Source: a virus. Taken from it: DNA of 33,360 nucleotides. The stretch covers positions 1 to 33,360 of IMG/VR virus record IMGVR_UViG_3300044961_000578. One strand, given 5' to 3'. Positions 24,674-31,332 of the stretch are shown here, piece after piece (the first letter of the stretch is position 1; each line of letters begins with the position of its first letter). The notes beneath the pieces were generated by a model. The model saw only the letters and a list, made by a program, of their open reading frames with translations. It did no database searches and was not told where the DNA came from. Both the position numbers and the translations under genes were made by a program.

Positions 24674-25053
24674 TGCGCCCACCGCTCGCCAGCATCGTCC
24701 TCTGTGCCAGCGTCGCCCTGGCCGCCTCGCCATTAGCTCCTTATGATGCCAGCGAGATCAACTCAGTGTGGCGTGCGATTATAGCGGCATTTATCGCATT
24801 TGCTGTTTATCTCCTCGCTATCCTCCAGCGGCCTCGAGAGCAGCGCCCCAGCTGGGATGTGGCACTCGCCAGTGCCCTGCTCACTGCCATTTTTGCCGTT
24901 GTGGCCGTGCTACTGGTGCGCACCATCAGCCGCGATAATCTGGCGGCAGAGTGGCTCACGGCAGCAGTGGTTGGAAGCGAGGGGCCGGGTGCAATCCGCT
25001 ATCTGCGCGAGCGGTTCAAGGCAGTATGGAAGGGAGGTAGCAATGATGATTGA
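24673..25053 (+). CDS. Membrane protein, holin candidate, 126 aa
   Basis: ATG at 24673 shares a base with the previous TAA. The N-terminal hydrophobic segment (residues ~5-20) may be a signal or first span. Two further spans follow at about 32-52 and 64-84 (IIAAFIAFAVYLLAI, ALASALLTAIFAVVAVLLV). The C-terminus is soluble and basic. Three spans with a charged tail fit class I holins. It lies 5 kb from the endolysin, so another membrane role is possible. Confidence 0.55.
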   Translation: MRPPLASIVLCASVALAASPLAPYDASEINSVWRAIIAAFIAFAVYLLAILQRPREQRPSWDVALASALLTAIFAVVAVLLVRTISRDNLAAEWLTAAVVGSEGPGAIRYLRERFKAVWKGGSNDD

Positions 25054-25441
25054 GTGGCTTTTTACGCCGTGGCTGCCGTATTACTACACAGCAGCATTGA
25101 CGGCAATCGGGGTGGCGCTGGCGCTGCGGGCCTACACGGTGGCGCGGGAGCACAAACGCAGGTTGTTGATGCGGGCTCTGGGCGCTATTGTGCTGATTGG
25201 GCTGTGCATCGCGCTGGGCAGCATATACAAACAGTTTCCACCGCTGTCGCCGCTGTTTTTGGCAGCGGGCCTATCAGGCTGCTGGCTGCTATTCGTGCTG
25301 GGCATCGAGCGGGTACGAGGCAATGCTCGGGGTGCTGCGTATTTACCTCGAGGCCCTGAGCCAGCGCGCGCCTACAGCAAACGACGTGCTGGAGCTGCTC
25401 GAGAAACTCTGCGTAGCGAGCGGCGCAGAGGATTGCTCTGA
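25043..25441 (+). CDS. Membrane protein with three spans, 132 aa
   Basis: Start at ATG 25043 (or the adjacent ATG 25046) after GGGAGGTAGCA. Three hydrophobic segments lie near residues 10-28, 42-60 and 68-86. The last ~40 residues are Arg/Ala-rich and low in complexity. They overlap the more protein-like frame of the ORF at 25323, so the functional part may be just the membrane region. A pair of consecutive multi-span genes resembles a holin/antiholin arrangement, but that is conjecture. Confidence 0.55.
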   Translation: MMIEWLFTPWLPYYYTAALTAIGVALALRAYTVAREHKRRLLMRALGAIVLIGLCIALGSIYKQFPPLSPLFLAAGLSGCWLLFVLGIERVRGNARGAAYLPRGPEPARAYSKRRAGAARETLRSERRRGLL

Positions 25442-25475
25442 CAAAGTTCATATGCTAAAATCTAAGCACCAATAA
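25323..25475 (+). CDS. Small ORF overlapping the membrane gene, 50 aa
   Basis: ATG at 25323 in another frame, running to the TAA at 25473-25475. The product MLGVLRIYLEALSQRAPTAN continues with a regular helical pattern (DVLELLEKLCVASG) and looks more like a real protein than the frame it overlaps. It ends five bases before a strong hairpin. There is no strong ribosome binding site, so coupling or readthrough would be needed. Confidence 0.4.
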   Translation: MLGVLRIYLEALSQRAPTANDVLELLEKLCVASGAEDCSDKVHMLKSKHQ

Positions 25476-25479
25476 AAAG

Positions 25480-25499
25480 CCCCCGGCGGGAACCGGGGG
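25480..25499 (-). terminator. Intrinsic terminator for - strand transcription
   Basis: Stem CCCCCGG (25480-25486) and CCGGGGG (25493-25499) with a 6-nt loop. Read on the - strand, the hairpin is followed by CTTTTTATT, a proper U-tract. On the + strand it is preceded by AAAAAG and followed by purines, so it should not stop + strand transcription. It lies downstream of the only - strand gene, tnpB, and would insulate the late genes from antisense RNA. Confidence 0.6.
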
Positions 25500-25514
25500 A
25501 GAAAGAAGGAAGAC

Positions 25515-25718
25515 ATGGAAAGTATATCACAGAAGCCAAAAGAAGACAACTTTGAAGAGCGCATGAAAGCTCGGTTCGCCAAGGCGATGGCCGCCAATGG
25601 CCACCGCGTGTTCGAATGCGTTGAATGCGGGGAAAGGTACGACTATTCATGGATTTATGAATACGGCCTCCGCTGCCACGTGGAGTGCGACCACGAGTTG
25701 GTGGAGGTGCGCAAATGA
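25515..25718 (+). CDS. Zinc-ribbon-like small protein, 67 aa
   Basis: ATG at 25515 with GAAGGAAGAC upstream. Lys/Glu-rich N-terminus, then a CVECGERYDYSW segment and a second pair CHVEC near the end. This gives four cysteines (CxxC ... CxxxC, plus nearby His) able to hold zinc. Such small proteins may bind nucleic acid or protein. Its TGA overlaps the ATG of the next, also zinc-finger-bearing, gene. Confidence 0.65.
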   Translation: MESISQKPKEDNFEERMKARFAKAMAANGHRVFECVECGERYDYSWIYEYGLRCHVECDHELVEVRK

Positions 25719-26137
25719 AATGCCCCCGCTGCAATGGATTAGGCGAAATTGAGCACCCCGCCTACCAGGAGCTCGACCGGCTCTGGAACAAAGGCCTTGT
25801 TTTCGATGAGGAAGGGATTACCGATTTTTGGCTGAATCGCGGGTACAACCCCGACAACCCGCCCGCTCGCTACAGCGTGTGCAACGCGTGTGGCGGCACG
25901 GGCGATATGGAAATCCACGAAAATAAAGCCCTCGAGGCCCGCGCCCTGGCCGCCTGGCGCGAGGCCAACCCCCAAGGGCTGGTGGGCCGGCTGGTCGAGC
26001 TGCACCGGCGCGCCCCCCGGTTGGCGCTGACCCTAGCCCGCTATATCGAGCGCTATTACGCCCGGCAGACCCCGCTTGGCCAGCCCTGGCCCTACCAGTG
26101 GTTGCTGGCCGATGTGGCGAGTTGGAGGCTGCCATGA
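25715..26137 (+). CDS. Zinc-finger protein with DnaJ-like cysteine pairs, 140 aa
   Basis: Start at ATG 25715 in an ATGA overlap. CPRCNGLGE lies at residues 3-11 and CNACGGTGD near 58-66. The two CxxCxGxG repeats are of the type found in the DnaJ central domain and in many phage proteins. The C-terminal half is helical and basic. Because the finger halves are separated by ~50 residues, a single split zinc site is likely. Function unknown; protein-protein or nucleic-acid binding inferred. Confidence 0.65.
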   Translation: MKCPRCNGLGEIEHPAYQELDRLWNKGLVFDEEGITDFWLNRGYNPDNPPARYSVCNACGGTGDMEIHENKALEARALAAWREANPQGLVGRLVELHRRAPRLALTLARYIERYYARQTPLGQPWPYQWLLADVASWRLP

Positions 26138-26370
26138 TTCCCCGTGCAATCGTTGTGCTGTTGCTGTTTGGCGCTGCGTTGTTTTTGCCCGCTGCCCTGG
26201 TAGCCACCGGAGGCGGCAACTGGGTGCTGACCCTCCTCTACGGTGGCGGATTTGCCATGTTTTTGAGCGCAGCGGTGGTGTATGCGGCGCTGGTAGTAAG
26301 CGGGAGATGGGACGGTAACAATCCCACGGCTAAAGCGCGTGGGCTTTCGGGAAGGGACGATGCAGAGTAG
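26134..26370 (+). CDS. Small two-span membrane protein with transposon-derived C-terminus
   Basis: ATG at 26134 in an ATGA overlap. Two hydrophobic spans (residues ~5-22 and ~30-52) are followed by SGRWDGNNPTAKARGLSGRD. The last ~15 residues are encoded by the transposon end: codons from about 26323 onward lie in its terminal hairpin and the tnpB 3' end. The original C-terminus was therefore probably replaced when the element inserted. Confidence 0.6.
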   Translation: MIPRAIVVLLLFGAALFLPAALVATGGGNWVLTLLYGGGFAMFLSAAVVYAALVVSGRWDGNNPTAKARGLSGRDDAE

Positions 26371-26450
26371 AGATTCCCAAAATCGGGGCCGTGTTACGGC
26401 GGCCCGCGCCCGTCGAGCCCGCTCTCTGGGCGATGTTGGCGGATGCGTTC
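26300..26450 (-). ncRNA. Predicted omega RNA of TnpB (approximate extent)
   Basis: TnpB nucleases are guided by an RNA derived from the 3' end of tnpB and the element's right end, with the guide copied from flanking DNA. Here that would cover the end of tnpB, the hairpin at 26323-26343 and the first bases of the phage sequence to its left. The location is from family knowledge; the boundaries and the actual transcript are inferred. Confidence 0.35.
26323..26343 (-). repeat. Right-end hairpin of the tnpB element
   Basis: Perfect stem CCCACG/CGTGGG plus inner GC/GC, TAAA loop and one unpaired G. The tnpB stop codon (26330-26332) lies inside it, as is usual where the omega RNA overlaps the 3' end of tnpB. 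Confidence 0.75.
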
Positions 26451-27469
26451 AGGTCGGCGTTTTGCTGATACCCGCACCGTTGGCAGCGGAACAGGGCTTG
26501 GCTCTTGCGGTTGGCCCCGTCGCAATGCCCGCACCGGCTGCACGTCTTGGAGGTGTCGCGGGGGTCAACGGCGACCACCCGCACCCCCTTCAGGGCCGCC
26601 TTGTACTCCAGCAGGGAGCGGAAGCGGGCGTAGGGCCAGAGGTTGTGCAAATGCCGGACCTCCTTGCCTCGCTTGGCAGTGCGACTTCTAAGCCCCGTCA
26701 AGTCCTCGATGGCGAGCGTATCGCCGGGTTCGAGGCTGTCCACAATCCGCTTTGCCAGGGTGTGCAGGGTGTGGTCCACGAAGCGCCGCTCTTTACCGCT
26801 AAGCCGTTCCCAAAGGGCGCTCAGCCCCTTGGTGCGTTCGGTGTCGAGCTTACTCCGTACCTCGGCGCGCTTGTTGCGGAGGTGGATGCGCCGAGACTTC
26901 ACGCCCCCGCCCGAGACCTGGATGCCGTTGGACAGGGTAGCCATGTAGCGCTGCCCCATGTCCAAACCAACCACTTTACCGCCGCCTGTGGGCGGGGTGG
27001 GGACTTCCAACCTGAGTATCAGGTTGATGTACCACTTGCCCTTCGGCCCCTTGGTGAGCACCCCGCCCTGGACGCTCTTGGCCCTCGCCAGCATCCCCCG
27101 CTGGTAGTTCCCGAGCTTCATCGGGACGATGAGCCGCCCCGCCGTGGTGGTCAAGGACACCGACTCACCCCGGAGGGACAGGGTGCGAACGTCAAAGGCG
27201 GCCGAGGTGGGCTGGTAGAACCTGGCCCGGCTGCCCTTCTTGCGACCCACGCGGGCAATCGCTTGTATGGCGAGGTTGGCACTGAGCCCCATCGAACGGA
27301 GGTCGTTATAGACCAGGCGGTGCAGGCTGAACCGCCGGAACTCCCCCTTCTCCCGCGCAACCCGCAGGGCGTGGTTGCAGCCCTCGGCAAACAGCCGCAC
27401 CGTGGCCTCCAGCGCTGCCGCCTGTTCAGGGGCGGGCTTCAAGGTGCAGCGGAGCGTGAGGGTCTGCAT
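26330..27469 (-). CDS. tnpB: TnpB RNA-guided nuclease (IS200/IS605 family)
   Basis: 379 residues. The RuvC-like catalytic residues are all present: Asp170 (VVGLDMGQRY), Glu255 (LAIEDLTGLR) and Asp339 (NADLNASANI). The zinc ribbon has CSRCG at 310-314 and CQRCG at 329-333, preceded by the typical DPRDTSKT. The enzyme should therefore be catalytically intact. TnpB proteins cut DNA next to a short target-adjacent motif and favour retention of the element. The gene is the only one on the - strand and its stop is inside the right-end hairpin. Confidence 0.93.
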   Translation of the reverse strand: MQTLTLRCTLKPAPEQAAALEATVRLFAEGCNHALRVAREKGEFRRFSLHRLVYNDLRSMGLSANLAIQAIARVGRKKGSRARFYQPTSAAFDVRTLSLRGESVSLTTTAGRLIVPMKLGNYQRGMLARAKSVQGGVLTKGPKGKWYINLILRLEVPTPPTGGGKVVGLDMGQRYMATLSNGIQVSGGGVKSRRIHLRNKRAEVRSKLDTERTKGLSALWERLSGKERRFVDHTLHTLAKRIVDSLEPGDTLAIEDLTGLRSRTAKRGKEVRHLHNLWPYARFRSLLEYKAALKGVRVVAVDPRDTSKTCSRCGHCDGANRKSQALFRCQRCGYQQNADLNASANIAQRAGSTGAGRRNTAPILGISTLHRPFPKAHAL

Positions 27470-27497
27470 AGGGCTATTCTAACACGTCATAGCATTT

Positions 27498-27532
27498 GGG
27501 GGTATCCAGCGCTCTTCCAGAGCGCAACCCCC
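27498..27532. repeat. Composite hairpin upstream of tnpB
   Basis: GGGGGT (27498-27503) pairs with ACCCCC (27527-27532) and encloses a second stem, GCGCTCT (27509-27515) with AGAGCGC (27519-27525). It lies between the left-end hairpin and the tnpB start, thus in the tnpB leader. It may limit read-through into tnpB or be part of the left end. Confidence 0.5.
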
Positions 27533-27537
27533 TTCCT

Positions 27538-27558
27538 CCCAGGGCTAAAGCCGCTGGG
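27538..27558 (-). repeat. Left-end hairpin of the tnpB element
   Basis: CCCAG/CTGGG plus GGC/GCC with TAAA loop and one unpaired G, mirroring the right-end hairpin in architecture and orientation. It lies 19 bp from the start codon of the beta-helix gene. Confidence 0.75.
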
Positions 27559-27576
27559 TTTCCGGGGGTCATCTCT

Positions 27577-28134
27577 ATGAAAACAGAGATTAGTCCGTCG
27601 GCGAGAATCAGCCCGTCGCTGAAAATCGGTAATTCTGTAAAGATAGGACACTTCACTGTCGTCAAGGACGATGTTGTCATCGAGGACGATGTTGTCATTG
27701 GCGACAACGTATACATTGGCGACAACGCACATATCGGCAGGGGTGCACGCATTAGCGATTATTGCCGCATTGGCGAGAATGTGAGGATTGGTAATGATGC
27801 CGTCACAGGGTTTCATTGCATTATAAAAGATGGCGCCCACATTGGTCACGGCGTCATTTTAAAGCCCAATACCCAGATAAATCCCTCTACGCATTGGACG
27901 TTCGCTCCGACGCAAATCGCAGGCTCGATGCACAAATGCTGGCACTCCGGGCCCGGACGTATCAGTATTGGGTGCAAAAATCACACGATTGAATATTGGC
28001 TGAGAAATTACCGGAAAATCGGCGAGCAGCACGGTTATACCGATGAGCAAATCGAGGAGTATCGTTGCTACATCGAGCTGATTGCCGAGGAAGATAAGCG
28101 GAGGTTCGGAGGCAATGACACCCAAGGCCGCTAA
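27577..28134 (+). CDS. Hexapeptide-repeat (left-handed beta-helix) protein, 185 aa
   Basis: ATG at 27577 with only a weak upstream site; an ATCTCT/AGAGAT inverted repeat flanks the start codon. Residues ~4-90 consist of about 14 hexapeptides with I/V at every sixth position (ISPSLK IGNSVK IGHFTV), diagnostic of the LbetaH fold of acyl- and sugar-nucleotide transferases. The C-terminal ~60 residues are helical (HTIEYWLRNYRKIGEQHGYT). A catalytic His typical of acetyltransferases is not clearly identifiable (candidates HFT, FHC, HIGHG). An enzyme modifying surface glycans is one idea; a purely structural or binding role is equally open. Confidence 0.75.
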   Translation: MKTEISPSARISPSLKIGNSVKIGHFTVVKDDVVIEDDVVIGDNVYIGDNAHIGRGARISDYCRIGENVRIGNDAVTGFHCIIKDGAHIGHGVILKPNTQINPSTHWTFAPTQIAGSMHKCWHSGPGRISIGCKNHTIEYWLRNYRKIGEQHGYTDEQIEEYRCYIELIAEEDKRRFGGNDTQGR

Positions 28135-28351
28135 ACTGCTGAACCTCGCCAACGGCCTACCTCCAGCGCTTCGCCTCGAGGTAGCCGCCGCCATCACCGA
28201 GGCTGACAATCAAGCCGAGCTTGGCGATTCTAGCGCTTGGCGCTGGCTGCCCGAACAGATCGCCTATCTGGCGCGCCGCCATCCAGAGGCTATGTATCGT
28301 CTACGGCGCATTTACCGCGCACTCCTTGAAATGGAGAGCCAGCAGTGCTAG
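28115..28351 (+). CDS. Small unknown protein, 78 aa
   Basis: Start chosen at ATG 28115 with GGAGG five bases upstream, overlapping the beta-helix gene by 20 nt. It begins MTPKAAKLLNLANGLPPALR, is helical and moderately basic, and has no motif. It is the last gene before the + strand terminator at 28449-28480. Confidence 0.6.
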   Translation: MTPKAAKLLNLANGLPPALRLEVAAAITEADNQAELGDSSAWRWLPEQIAYLARRHPEAMYRLRRIYRALLEMESQQC

Positions 28352-28365
28352 AGTATGCCAAAACT

Positions 28366-28400
28366 ACAACCCGCCCTGCTATGGCTGGCGGGCGGGTTGT
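28366..28400 (+). repeat. Perfect 11-bp inverted repeat
   Basis: ACAACCCGCCC (28366-28376) and GGGCGGGTTGT (28390-28400) enclose a 13-nt loop. The stem is very stable but no T run follows on the + strand. It may protect the 3' end of the upstream mRNA or act with the terminator 50 bp further on. The intergenic stretch 28352-28563 contains otherwise only the terminator; no convincing gene is seen. Confidence 0.7.
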
Positions 28401-28448
28401 GGGAAAGGAACATATGCAGAATACACCAGCACAATCCGTTTGGCAAGT

Positions 28449-28480
28449 CGCACCAGGTCGTCATGGTCTGGTGCGTTTTT
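28449..28480 (+). terminator. Rho-independent terminator
   Basis: CGCACCAG (28449-28456) pairs with CTGGTGCG (28468-28475) around an 11-nt loop and is followed immediately by TTTTT (28476-28480). This is the clearest + strand terminator in the genome. It separates the structural/late genes from the replication module that begins at 28564, so a promoter for that module should lie in 28481-28560, but no convincing -35/-10 pair is visible. Confidence 0.85.
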
Positions 28481-28563
28481 GCAGTAGCGGCTTTGCCAGG
28501 TTGAGCCGCTGATCAACCCGGCACCAGGGCTAGCAGCCCAAAGAAACAGACAATGGAGGAAGT

Positions 28564-29406
28564 ATGGGAACAGAAATGGTAAAAAGCACGCAGTTTGATC
28601 TCGCCATCGCTACGGCGGAGGCGACTCCGCCTGAATTGCTGGAGACGTTGCAGGAAACCCTGGGGGGGCGTCTGCGGCCCTACGACCTGCAGCGCATCGT
28701 GTGGCCCAGCGGCAAGGCCACCACCTGGGAGATCCCCACGCTGGGTGGGGAGACCGAGCCGGCTAAGGAGATCGTGGCGGTGCCGGTGCTCACCACGGTG
28801 ACCCGGCAGTTCTGGGCGCGCAAGTCGGTGGGGCCGGACAACACGCCGCCGGTGTGTAAATCGGACGACGGCGAGCGCGGCGAGCCCACCGAGCGCGGGC
28901 GGGAACTGGGCGCAACTGGTGATTGCCGCTCCTGCCCCCTGGCCCAGTGGGGGCCGAACAACACGCCCACGGCCTGCAAGGAACGGCGGGAGCTTTTTCT
29001 GTTGATGGAAGGACAGTATTTCCCGATGGTGCTCTCCATCCCGCCCAGCAGCGTCAAGGTGTGGCGGGAGTTCGTCAAACCGTTGAGCCTCCAGGGCATC
29101 GCCCCTTGGACGGCGGTGGTGCGACTCAAGCTCACGACCGCCACTAACCCCGGCGGCGACCCTTACGCCCTGCTCAAACTCGAACTGGTGGGCAAGCTGC
29201 CGCCGGAGCACCGCGAGCGCTTGCGGCAATACCGCGAGGCGCTCACCGCGACCTTCCGGGCAAGTCTGGAAGCCACCCGGCTGGAGAGAAATAATCCGGC
29301 GCTCGTTGCATCCGCCACGCCCAGCGCCGGTGCGCCCGTGGCCACCGCCGAGCCGAAACGGCCCGAGTTCAACGACCTGGGCGAGGAAATGCCCCTCGAC
29401 GTGTAG
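28564..29406 (+). CDS. Replication-module protein with Cys cluster and acidic tail (ssDNA-binding candidate), 280 aa
   Basis: ATG at 28564 with GGAGGAAGT upstream. Cysteines occur as VCKSDDG, then CRSCPLAQWG, then ACKERR (residues ~98-143), suggesting a zinc site. The remainder is beta-rich, and the C-terminus ends in an acidic stretch (FNDLGEEMPLDV) such as ssDNA-binding proteins use to contact partners. It lies directly before the primase. Similar Cys-containing proteins adjoin phage primases in other genomes as I recall. The SSB idea is inference. Confidence 0.6.
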   Translation: MGTEMVKSTQFDLAIATAEATPPELLETLQETLGGRLRPYDLQRIVWPSGKATTWEIPTLGGETEPAKEIVAVPVLTTVTRQFWARKSVGPDNTPPVCKSDDGERGEPTERGRELGATGDCRSCPLAQWGPNNTPTACKERRELFLLMEGQYFPMVLSIPPSSVKVWREFVKPLSLQGIAPWTAVVRLKLTTATNPGGDPYALLKLELVGKLPPEHRERLRQYREALTATFRASLEATRLERNNPALVASATPSAGAPVATAEPKRPEFNDLGEEMPLDV

Positions 29407-29408
29407 CC

Positions 29409-30473
29409 ATGAGCCCCTTCGAATACGCCGAGCACTACACGCGCCTGGGCTTCGCCCTGGTGCCCATCGAGCCGGGGTCGAAGGGGCCGAGGGGCTGGGG
29501 CTGGCAGAAGCGGGGCGTGCCTGCCGCCTTCTGGCGGGTGCGCCCCGAGATGGGCATGGGGCTCATCCACGGGCTGTCTGGCACGGCGGCGCTGGACGTC
29601 GACCACCCCGAGTGGGCGGCGCTGGCGCTGAAGGCCGTGGGGATCGACCTGGAGGCGCTGGAGGCTTGCGCCCGCTACCGCATCCGGGGGCGCAAGGGGG
29701 CCAAGCCGGTTTATCTGCTGCCCGAGGGGGTGGCCCTCGGGCGCAAACCGCTGGCCTGGCCCCACCCTACCGAGCGCCTCGAGAACGGGCGGCCCCGGCT
29801 CGTCACCCTGTTTGAGCTGCGCTCGGCCTCGACGCAGGATGTGCTGCCGCCATCGCTGCACCCTGAGACAGGGCAGCCCTATGCATGGCTGCCCCGGATG
29901 CCCGAGGCCAGGGAAGAGCTTGACGTGCTACCCCCGGCACTGCTGGCGCTGTGGGAGAGCTGGGACGAGGCCAAAACGCGCATGAAGGCGGCCTGCCCCT
30001 GGGCGGAGCCGGAACCCGAGCCGCAGCACCCCGCCCCCCTGCGCCGCTGGGAGGGTGACCCCCAGCAGTCGGTAATCGCCGCCTTCAACCGGGCCTACCG
30101 GGTGGAGGAGATCCTCGAGCGCAACGGCTACAAACGGGTAGGCGCGCGCTATGTTTGCCCTTCCAGCTCGTCCGGGTTGGCGGGCGTTGCAATTCTCAAG
30201 GGCCGAGCCTACTCCCACCATGGCTCCGACCTGCTGGCCGCCGAACACGCCCACGATGCGTTCGACGTATACCGAATCCTCGAGCACGCCGGCGATTGGC
30301 GGGCAGCGGTGCGGGCAGCCGCCGAGTTGCTGGGGATGGTGCGGAGGGGCGAGCGCTGGGTGGAGCCGGTGGACGTGGTGGCGCCAAATCTAGCGGCGTC
30401 GACAGTGTCGGCCCAACAACGCCCACGCCGCGTGAACACCCTCAAGGCGCGGGAGGTACACCGGTGGCGCTGA
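29409..30473 (+). CDS. Bifunctional primase/polymerase (prim-pol) with C-terminal zinc-finger-like region
   Basis: 354 residues. The N-terminus YTRLGFALVPIEPGSKGPRG is typical of the prim-pol domain. The acidic catalytic pair lies in AALDVDHPE near residues 60-68, and FELRSASTQDVLPPSLHP near 138-155 supplies the other conserved segment. Residues ~235-330 resemble the C-terminal module of phage primases (RYVCPSSSS, then HDAFDVYRILEHAGDW, then AAELLGM). It makes primers for replication and may extend them. The helicase domain often fused to prim-pol is missing. Confidence 0.85.
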   Translation: MSPFEYAEHYTRLGFALVPIEPGSKGPRGWGWQKRGVPAAFWRVRPEMGMGLIHGLSGTAALDVDHPEWAALALKAVGIDLEALEACARYRIRGRKGAKPVYLLPEGVALGRKPLAWPHPTERLENGRPRLVTLFELRSASTQDVLPPSLHPETGQPYAWLPRMPEAREELDVLPPALLALWESWDEAKTRMKAACPWAEPEPEPQHPAPLRRWEGDPQQSVIAAFNRAYRVEEILERNGYKRVGARYVCPSSSSGLAGVAILKGRAYSHHGSDLLAAEHAHDAFDVYRILEHAGDWRAAVRAAAELLGMVRRGERWVEPVDVVAPNLAASTVSAQQRPRRVNTLKAREVHRWR

Positions 30474-31111
30474 TCCCCACCCCCGAGCAACGGACAGCGG
30501 CGTTATACGCGCTGACCACTAATTTTGGCCTGGAAATCCCCCGGATGGTCAAGTGGCTCACCGACCGACCCACCTTCACTGTCTGGGTGGGCGATGACCG
30601 CGTGGATTTAGGCCCCGTGGATACCCTGCTCTCCCAGCGCAAGTTCCGCAGCCGGGTGGCCGAGGTTATCGGACGGCTACCCAACTGGATCCACGAGCGA
30701 GATTGGGATAGCGCCGTGACCAACATGCTGCAAGCCTGTGAGTGGCTAGAAGTGCCCACTACTAGCCAGGCTGAAACCCTCACTCTCTGGCTGAGCTACT
30801 ACCTCGACCGCTACCGCCCTACACACCGCCGCGATGGCGAGATGCAATTCGATGCGGCTGTGCGAGCGAGAGCGCCCATCCAGGACGCGCGGGGCATCTG
30901 GATCAGCCTCGAGGATTTCCGCACGTTCGTGACCAATGAAATCCGCGAACGGGTCTCCCGTGCTGATTTGGGCACGACGCTGACCGTGCTGGGGGCCGTA
31001 ACCGAACGCATATCGGTGGGGAATCGAGAAACTCGGGTACAGCGGCGTTATTGGCTGCTACCCCCTGCCCTGCTGCCTGAAGAGCTAATCCCCGAAGAGG
31101 TCGTGCTGTGA
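30464..31111 (+). CDS. Replication-module protein, 215 aa
   Basis: GTG at 30464 with GGGAGGT upstream, overlapping the primase by 10 nt. N-terminal HTH-like segment (MALIPTPEQRTAALYALTTN). The C-terminal ~70 residues (WISLEDFRTFVTNEIRE, then RYWLLP) resemble the winged-helix end found on phage primase/helicases. It could be a detached accessory part of the primase, or a helicase loader. No ATPase motif is present. Confidence 0.6.
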   Translation: MALIPTPEQRTAALYALTTNFGLEIPRMVKWLTDRPTFTVWVGDDRVDLGPVDTLLSQRKFRSRVAEVIGRLPNWIHERDWDSAVTNMLQACEWLEVPTTSQAETLTLWLSYYLDRYRPTHRRDGEMQFDAAVRARAPIQDARGIWISLEDFRTFVTNEIRERVSRADLGTTLTVLGAVTERISVGNRETRVQRRYWLLPPALLPEELIPEEVVL

Positions 31112-31285
31112 CAACTTGCCATTGCCCGAAAAGTAATGTCACACGGGTTTTTGCCGTCCAGCACGCTGCAAAAGGGGGACGTGTGACAGTGACAGACCCC
31201 AAAAAAGTCGCAACTGCTAAAAAGTTGTGGCACTGTCACATGAGAGAAGTTTTATTCGTCCAGGACTACGTAAAAACGTGTGACA
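31107..31285. promoter_or_regulatory. TGTGACA repeat array, possible origin or operator
   Basis: TGTGACA occurs at 31107-31113 (+), 31137-31143 (-), 31182-31188 (+), 31234-31240 (-) and 31279-31285 (+). The inner four form two inverted pairs, and the second pair lies exactly 97 bp after the first in both orientations. Longer matches: TGTCACACG with CGTGTGACA (31137, 31180) and CACTGTCACA with TGTGACAGTG. The spacers contain A- and T-runs, unusual in this genome. Iteron-like origin or a repressor/activator binding array are both possible. Confidence 0.55.
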
Positions 31286-31332
31286 CTACTTTTTTCTCAT
31301 CGTCAACGTGGCACACCCCGGAGGGGCTATGA
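31108..31332 (+). CDS. Doubtful small ORF over the repeat array, 74 aa
   Basis: A frame from GTG 31108 to the TAG/TGA region at 31332 overlaps genes on both sides, but it consists largely of the TGTGACA repeats and AT-rich spacers and has no ribosome binding site. Cys/His residues (MTTCHCPKSN, LWHCHMRE) look coincidental. The stretch is more likely non-coding control DNA. Confidence 0.25.
   Translation: MTTCHCPKSNVTRVFAVQHAAKGGRVTVTDPKKVATAKKLWHCHMREVLFVQDYVKTCDTTFFSSSTWHTPEGL

Larger units (their letters stand above)
26305..27570 (-). mobile_element. IS200/IS605-type element carrying only tnpB (approximate ends)
   Basis: A tnpB gene is flanked by two hairpins with the same design on the same strand: CCCACG-GC-TAAA-GC-G-CGTGGG at 26323-26343 and CCCAG-GGC-TAAA-GCC-G-CTGGG at 27538-27558. 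Each has a TAAA loop and an unpaired G. Bulged subterminal hairpins are what IS200/IS605 TnpA recognises. No tnpA is present, so this is a solo-tnpB (IS1341-like) element, mobilisable only in trans. The interval lacks the CTCGAG hexamer so frequent in the rest of the phage. Exact ends cannot be fixed without an empty-site sequence. Confidence 0.75.

Noticed and set aside
26339-27580. 413-residue + strand frame opposite tnpB
   Set aside because: The - strand frame has all TnpB motifs; the + frame is its shadow.
28355-28516. 53-codon frame starting MPKLQPALLWLAGG
   Set aside because: It runs through the 11-bp inverted repeat and the terminator and has no ribosome binding site.
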